Shown here: positions 6,527 through 10,082 of the stretch, piece after piece | Layout of the letters: each line of letters begins with the position of its first letter | How positions within the stretch are numbered: the first letter of the stretch is position 1 | Assembly (NCBI GenBank): GCA_949288405.1 | Contig: CASEKM010000038.1 | Span: 1-10,082, forward strand | Origin: an uncultured bacterium | GTDB taxonomy: Bacteria; Bacillota; Clostridia; Oscillospirales; Oscillospiraceae | Direction of reading: 5' to 3' | DNA length: 10,082 nt | Translations under genes and position numbers: made by a program | Notes under the pieces: model-generated | The model's database searches: none | The model's input: the letters and a program-made list of their open reading frames with translations, nothing else | What the model was told of the DNA's origin: nothing

Positions 6527-6562
6527 CAAGACCGCTGTGCGCCCACAGGAGGAAAAGTAAAC

Positions 6563-7993
6563 ATGAAGGTCACCAACGTCGAAAAGAAAGAAAACAGCAC
6601 CGTGGAGCTGACCATCCAGGTGGAGCCTGAGGAGTTTGAGGCCGCGGTTCAGAAGGCCTATTTGAAGACCCGCAAGAATATTGCCGTCCCCGGCTTCCGC
6701 AAGGGCAAGGCCCCCCGGAAGATCATCGAGAGCATGTACGGCACCAGCGTGTTTTATGAGGAGGCCATCAACGACGTCTACCCCGCCGCCTACGAGGACG
6801 CCGTGAAGGAGCAGGGCCTGGAGGACATGGGCCACCCCGTCATGGACATCGTGAAGGTGAACAAGGAGAAGGGCCTGATCTTCACCGCCCTGGTCTCCGT
6901 CCGTCCCGAGGTCTCCCTGAAGGCCTATAAGGGCCTCACCGCCCCCAAGGCCGAGGTGAACGTCACCGACGAGGACATCGAGAACGAGCTGCAGCCCTAT
7001 ATCCGCCGGGCCACCCGCCTGGTGACCACCGAGCACGAGGCCCACATGGGCGACACCGCCGTCATCGACTTCGAGGGCTTTGACGACGGCAAGCCCTTCG
7101 AGGGCGGCAAGGGCGAGAACTACAGCCTGGAGATCGGCTCCGGCTCCTTCGTCCCCGGCTTTGAGGATCAGCTCATCGGCCTGAAGGCCGGCGACGAGAA
7201 GGACCTGGACATCACCTTCCCCCAGGACTATGTGCCCGACCTGGCCGGCAAGCAGGTGGTCTTCAAGGTGAAGGTGAAGGAGGTCAAGGAGCCCCAGATC
7301 CCCGAGGTGGACGACGAGTTCGCCAAGGACGTGTCTGAGTTCGAGACCCTGGCCGACTTCAAGAAGGATCTGGGCGAGAAGCTCACCGCCCGCCGCACCG
7401 CCGAGGCCCAGAACGACTTTGAGAGCGCCGTGCTGGACCAGCTGGTGGACAACCTGGAGGCCGAGATCCCCGACGGCATGGTGGAGACCCAGCTGGACAA
7501 GATCATGGACGAGTACGCCATGCGCATGTCCGGCCAGGGCATGTCCATGGACGACTATCTGAAGATGATGGGCATGACCCCCGAGATGCTCCGCACCTCC
7601 GCCAAGCCCTCCGCCCTGCGCCAGGTGAAGACCCAGCTGGCTCTGGAGGCCGTGGCCGCCGCCGAGAACATGGAGGTCACCGACGAGGAGTGCGACGCCG
7701 AGGTGGCCAAGCTGGCTGAGCAGTACAAGCTCACCGCCGAGCAGGTGAAGGCCGCCGTCTCCCTGGACGCCCTGAAGCAGGACCTGCTGCTCCAGAAGGC
7801 CTCCAAGCTGGTGGTGGACGAGGCCAAGGTGGGGGAGGCCCCCAAGAAGGAGGAGCCCGCCGAGGAGAAGCCCAAGAAGACCACCCGGAAGAAGAAGACC
7901 GAGGAGGCCGCCGGCGAGGAGGGCGAGGAGAAGCCCAAGCGCACCCGCAAGAAGAAGACTGAGGAGAGCGCCGAGGAGCCCAAGGCTGAGTAA
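6563..7993 (+). CDS. tig: Trigger factor, ribosome-associated chaperone and prolyl isomerase
   Basis: Trigger factor docks at the ribosome exit tunnel through protein L23 and shields nascent chains; it also has peptidyl-prolyl isomerase activity. The 476-residue protein has the N-terminal ribosome-binding domain with signature GFRKGKAP at 44-51, an FKBP-like isomerase domain at about 150-240 (GDTAVIDFEGF, then SFVPGFEDQLIGLKAG), and a C-terminal chaperone domain to about 425. It exceeds the E. coli length of 432 because of a Lys/Glu-rich tail from about 426 that contains two imperfect copies of a 21-residue unit. The ATG at 6563 has AGGAGG 10 nt upstream and matches the family N-terminus; the frame is open further upstream but that portion is not family-like. 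It sits in the conserved tig-clpP-clpX order. Confidence 0.97.
   Translation: MKVTNVEKKENSTVELTIQVEPEEFEAAVQKAYLKTRKNIAVPGFRKGKAPRKIIESMYGTSVFYEEAINDVYPAAYEDAVKEQGLEDMGHPVMDIVKVNKEKGLIFTALVSVRPEVSLKAYKGLTAPKAEVNVTDEDIENELQPYIRRATRLVTTEHEAHMGDTAVIDFEGFDDGKPFEGGKGENYSLEIGSGSFVPGFEDQLIGLKAGDEKDLDITFPQDYVPDLAGKQVVFKVKVKEVKEPQIPEVDDEFAKDVSEFETLADFKKDLGEKLTARRTAEAQNDFESAVLDQLVDNLEAEIPDGMVETQLDKIMDEYAMRMSGQGMSMDDYLKMMGMTPEMLRTSAKPSALRQVKTQLALEAVAAAENMEVTDEECDAEVAKLAEQYKLTAEQVKAAVSLDALKQDLLLQKASKLVVDEAKVGEAPKKEEPAEEKPKKTTRKKKTEEAAGEEGEEKPKRTRKKKTEESAEEPKAE
7862..7987 (+). repeat. Imperfect in-frame tandem repeat encoding the trigger factor tail
   Basis: Two units of about 63 nt encode residues 434-454 and 455-475. 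Both begin with the same 15-nt block GAGGAGAAGCCCAAG (7862-7876 and 7925-7939) and continue into a shared basic segment RKKKTEE. The second copy lacks one threonine (KTTRKKK against RTRKKK) and its end diverges. The pattern indicates duplication of a short basic/acidic module. Confidence 0.7.
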
Positions 7994-8007
7994 GCCGTGA
8001 TCTACGT

Positions 8008-8033
8008 CCCGGGGCGGCAGACGCCGCCCCGGG
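8008..8033 (+). terminator. Perfect 11-bp GC hairpin after tig, no T-run
   Basis: CCCGGGGCGGC at 8008-8018 is fully complementary to GCCGCCCCGGG at 8023-8033, with an AGAC tetraloop, 14 nt past the tig stop. The stem is very stable, but the next bases are CGGATTCG, without a T-tract. It may block exonucleases at the tig mRNA 3' end or act as a non-canonical terminator. Confidence 0.55.
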
Positions 8034-8043
8034 CGGATTCGCA

Positions 8044-8083
8044 TTCCGGGCGGGAGAGGGAGAGCCCGCCTATTTTCCCGGAA
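8044..8083 (+). terminator. Second hairpin between tig and clpP, with TATTTT
   Basis: GGCGGG at 8049-8054 pairs with CCCGCC at 8065-8070 (10-nt loop) and is followed by TATTTT, a plausible weak intrinsic terminator. An outer pairing of TTCCGGG (8044-8050) with CCCGGAA (8077-8083) competes for part of the same bases, so two alternative folds are possible. Confidence 0.4.
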
Positions 8084-8148
8084 AGTTGGAATCATGTTCC
8101 GGTCCGGCGGGCATACTTTGGTATCACCGTCTGAAAAGGAGTTAAATT

Positions 8149-8730
8149 ATGAGCTTAGTTCCCTATGTAGTAGAGCAGACCAATCGGGGGGAGCGTTCCT
8201 ACGACATCTTCTCCCGCCTGCTCAACGACCGCATCATCTTCCTGTCCGAGGAGGTCAACGACACCACCGCCTCCCTGGTGGTGGCCCAGCTGCTGTACCT
8301 GGAGAGCCAGGACCCGGACAAGGACATCCAGTTTTACATCAACAGCCCCGGCGGCTCCGTCACCGCGGGCATGGCCATCTATGACACCATGCAGTACGTG
8401 AAGTGCGACGTGTCCACCATCTGCATCGGCCTGGCCGCCTCCATGGGGGCCTTCCTGCTCTCCGCCGGGGCCAAGGGCAAGCGCCTGGCCCTGCCCAACG
8501 CGGAGATCATGATCCACCAGCCCTCCGCCGGCACCCAGGGGCAGATCACCGACATGGCCCTGCACCTGAAGCGCCTGGAGGTGGTGAAGGAGCGGATGAA
8601 CCGCATCCTGGCCGCCAACACCGGCAAGAGCGTGGAGCAGGTCACCGCCGACTGCGAGCGGGACAACTTTATGACCGCCCAGGAGGCCCTGGCCTACGGG
8701 CTCATCGACAAGGTCATCGAGAAGCGCTGA
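8149..8730 (+). CDS. clpP: ATP-dependent Clp protease proteolytic subunit ClpP
   Basis: ClpP is the serine peptidase that forms a double heptameric chamber and degrades proteins unfolded and fed to it by ClpX or other Clp ATPases. The 193-residue product has the normal family length. The catalytic triad is complete: S98 in [12 protein letters not shown]123 in MIHQPSAG, and D172 in CERDNFM. The N-terminus ([18 protein letters not shown]) is the typical Firmicutes form, with the short leader removed on maturation in the family. [19 protein letters not shown] (about 65-83) is the oxyanion-hole and handle region. The ATG has AAGGAG 7 nt upstream. clpX starts 36 nt after the stop with no terminator, so the protease and its unfoldase are probably made from one transcript. 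Confidence 0.98.
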   Translation: MSLVPYVVEQTNRGERSYDIFSRLLNDRIIFLSEEVNDTTASLVVAQLLYLESQDPDKDIQFYINSPGGSVTAGMAIYDTMQYVKCDVSTICIGLAASMGAFLLSAGAKGKRLALPNAEIMIHQPSAGTQGQITDMALHLKRLEVVKERMNRILAANTGKSVEQVTADCERDNFMTAQEALAYGLIDKVIEKR

Positions 8731-8766
8731 CCCCGGAGCACCGCTGAACTATGAGGTAACGATTTC

Positions 8767-10082
8767 ATGGCAAAAAATGACGAGAAGCGCGCCATCCGCT
8801 GTTCCTTCTGCGGCAAGCACCAGGATCAGGTCCGCCGGCTCATCGCCGGCCCCGGCGCCTATATCTGCAACGAGTGCGTCCAGCTGTGCATGAGCATCCT
8901 GGAGGATGAGAGCGACATGCTCCAGGCCTCTGCCGCCAGCGAGATCCCCGACGCCATCCCCACCCCCCGGGAGATCCACGCCGTGCTGGACCAGTATATC
9001 ATCGGCCAGGAGGCCGCCAAGGTGGCCCTGTCCGTGGCCGTCTACAACCACTATAAGCGCATCTATTTCGGCGGGGGAGAGGACGTGGAGCTCCAGAAGA
9101 GCAACATCCTCCTCATGGGCCCCACCGGCTGCGGCAAGACCCTGTTCGCCCAGACCCTGGCCCGGGTGCTGAAGGTACCCTTCGCCATTGCCGACGCCAC
9201 CACCCTCACTGAGGCGGGCTATGTGGGCGACGACGTGGAGAACATCCTGCTGCGCCTGGTGCAGGCCGCCGACTACGACATCGAGCTGGCCGAGCGGGGG
9301 ATCATCTATATCGACGAGATGGATAAGATCGCCCGGGAAGAGCGAGAACACCTCCATCACCCGGGACGTGTCCGGCGAGGGCGTGCAGCAGGCCCTGCTG
9401 AAGATCCTGGAGGGCACCGTGGCCAACGTGCCGCCCCAGGGCGGCCGGAAGCACCCCCACCAGGAGTTCATCCAGATCGACACCAAGAACATCCTGTTCA
9501 TCTGCGGCGGCGCCTTCGAGGGCATCGACAAGATCATCGAGGGCCGCCTGGACAAGCGCTCCATGGGCTTCGGCGCGGAGATCCAGAGCAAGAAGGAGCG
9601 CAACGTGGGCGAGCTTCTCAAGGAGATCCAGCCTCAGGACCTGCTGAAGTTCGGCATCATCCCCGAGCTGGTGGGCCGCCTGCCCGTCATCACCACCCTC
9701 CAGTCCCTGGACCGGAAGCAGATGGTGCAGATCCTCACCGAGCCCAAGAACGCCCTGGTGAAGCAGTACCAGAAGCTGCTGGAGTACGACGACGTGGACC
9801 TGGAGTTCACCCAGGACGCCCTGGAGGCGGTGGCCGGCCGGGCGGTGGACCGGGGCATCGGCGCCCGGGGCCTGCGGGCCATTCTGGAGGAGGTCATGAA
9901 CAAGATCATGTACGACGTGCCCTCCGATCCCACCATCGCCAAGGTGACCATCACCGCCCCCTGCGTGACCGAGGGGGCCCAGCCGGAGATCATCCGGGAC
10001 CCGGAGCGGCAGGCCCGCCTGCCCCTGGGCAAGGCCGCCCTGCGGCCGGAGCGGGGCGGAATGCCCGGCACCAACGTGGGCT
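8767..10082 (+). CDS. clpX: ATP-dependent Clp protease unfoldase ClpX, frameshifted and 3' partial
   Basis: ClpX is the AAA+ hexameric unfoldase that recognises substrates and threads them into ClpP. From the ATG at 8767 (GAGGT about 9 nt upstream) the first 190 residues show the zinc-binding domain with C12, C15, C34 and C37, Walker A GPTGCGKT at 118-125, the GYVG pore loop at 151-154 and Walker B IIYIDE at 179-184. After IDEMDKIAR the reading frame breaks: the expected [18 protein letters not shown] continues one base later from 9338, so an extra G in GGG at 9335-9337 shifts the frame. In the corrected frame the RKH loop (about 227-229 of the joined protein), the sensor-2 helix GARGLR and a C-terminal tail run to the window edge with no stop yet. 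The uncorrected frame also stays open to the edge but reads as nonsense. Confidence 0.9.
   Translation, partial: MAKNDEKRAIRCSFCGKHQDQVRRLIAGPGAYICNECVQLCMSILEDESDMLQASAASEIPDAIPTPREIHAVLDQYIIGQEAAKVALSVAVYNHYKRIYFGGGEDVELQKSNILLMGPTGCGKTLFAQTLARVLKVPFAIADATTLTEAGYVGDDVENILLRLVQAADYDIELAERGIIYIDEMDKIAREEREHLHHPGRVRRGRAAGPAEDPGGHRGQRAAPGRPEAPPPGVHPDRHQEHPVHLRRRLRGHRQDHRGPPGQALHGLRRGDPEQEGAQRGRASQGDPASGPAEVRHHPRAGGPPARHHHPPVPGPEADGADPHRAQERPGEAVPEAAGVRRRGPGVHPGRPGGGGRPGGGPGHRRPGPAGHSGGGHEQDHVRRALRSHHRQGDHHRPLRDRGGPAGDHPGPGAAGPPAPGQGRPAAGAGRNARHQRG
9335..9337 (+). other. Apparent +1 G insertion causing the clpX frameshift
   Basis: Codons GCC CGG should be followed by AAG AGC GAG AAC (K-S-E-N), as in ClpX proteins generally. 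The sequence instead reads CCCGGGAAGAGC, with one G too many. Removing one G at 9335-9337 restores a continuous, family-like ClpX on both sides. Confidence 0.88.

Larger units (their letters stand above)
7994..8148 (+). other. tig-clpP spacer with strong hairpins; clpP control region
   Basis: This 155-nt gap holds a perfect 11-bp hairpin (8008-8033) and a second hairpin cluster (8044-8083). Further on, GGAA and TTCC flank a 5-nt spacer at about 8088-8100. I find no convincing clpP promoter: CATACT at 8112-8117 is 20 nt from a TTGGAA at 8086-8091, and a TGG-TATCAC extended -10 at 8119-8127 has no -35. No CIRCE element and no recognisable CtsR tandem heptad is visible. The clpP ribosome binding site AAGGAG closes the region. 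Confidence 0.5.

Noticed and set aside
6461..8095. Minus-strand open frame of over 540 codons opposite tig
   Set aside because: Low-complexity Leu/Gly/His product caused by C-ending codons of tig on the other strand; no ribosome binding site or domain.
8080..8148. CIRCE or CtsR operator before clpP
   Set aside because: Neither TTAGCACTC-type inverted repeats nor the GGTCAAA tandem heptad is present; the GGAA/TTCC repeat is too short to assign.
9301..9345. Programmed ribosomal frameshift in clpX
   Set aside because: There is no slippery heptamer at the site, no downstream pseudoknot noticed, and ClpX is not known to use frameshifting; an error or mutation is simpler.

Overview
The window is a stretch of GC-rich bacterial chromosome carrying housekeeping genes. 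The gene set (RodA, TsaE, RNase HII, a YraN-family protein, long-form threonine synthase, and the tig-clpP-clpX chaperone/protease block), the strong AGGAGG-type ribosome binding sites, the use of TTG and GTG starts, and high GC with C- or G-ending codons together suggest a high-GC Clostridia member, probably of the Oscillospiraceae (Flavonifractor-like gut bacteria). This placement is inference from gene content and protein similarity by eye; no database search was possible.

Layout. Positions 1-170 hold no gene but are dense in inverted repeats. On the minus strand, rodA (2470 to 1286, TTG start) is followed by dgt (1175 to 171). A 127-bp divergent promoter region separates rodA from the plus-strand genes tsaE, rnhB and a yraN-family gene, which read as one operon; the last two overlap by 3 nt at a GTGA. 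A clear promoter (TTGACC, 17 nt, CATAAT) then drives thrC, with a metallophosphoesterase gene 56 nt downstream and probably co-transcribed. Next come tig with its own promoter and leader hairpin, a 155-nt spacer with strong hairpins, clpP, and clpX 36 nt later. clpX runs off the right edge and carries an apparent one-base insertion.

How the genes work together. RodA polymerises cell-wall glycan strands during elongation. dGTPase, RNase HII and the YraN-type nuclease-fold protein belong to nucleotide and nucleic-acid housekeeping. TsaE is the ATPase of the tRNA t6A modification complex, although its usual neighbour tsaB is absent. ThrC completes threonine synthesis. Trigger factor folds nascent chains, while ClpP with ClpX degrades substrates, so the right third is a protein-quality-control block.

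I found no mobile element, CRISPR array, phage gene, toxin or defence system, tRNA or rRNA. I do not see a previously undescribed system here. The points most worth a second look are the clpX frameshift, a terminator-like hairpin between the tig promoter and its start codon, a duplicated basic/acidic tail on trigger factor, the hairpin-rich left edge, and a shared extended -10 motif in the four promoters I could place.
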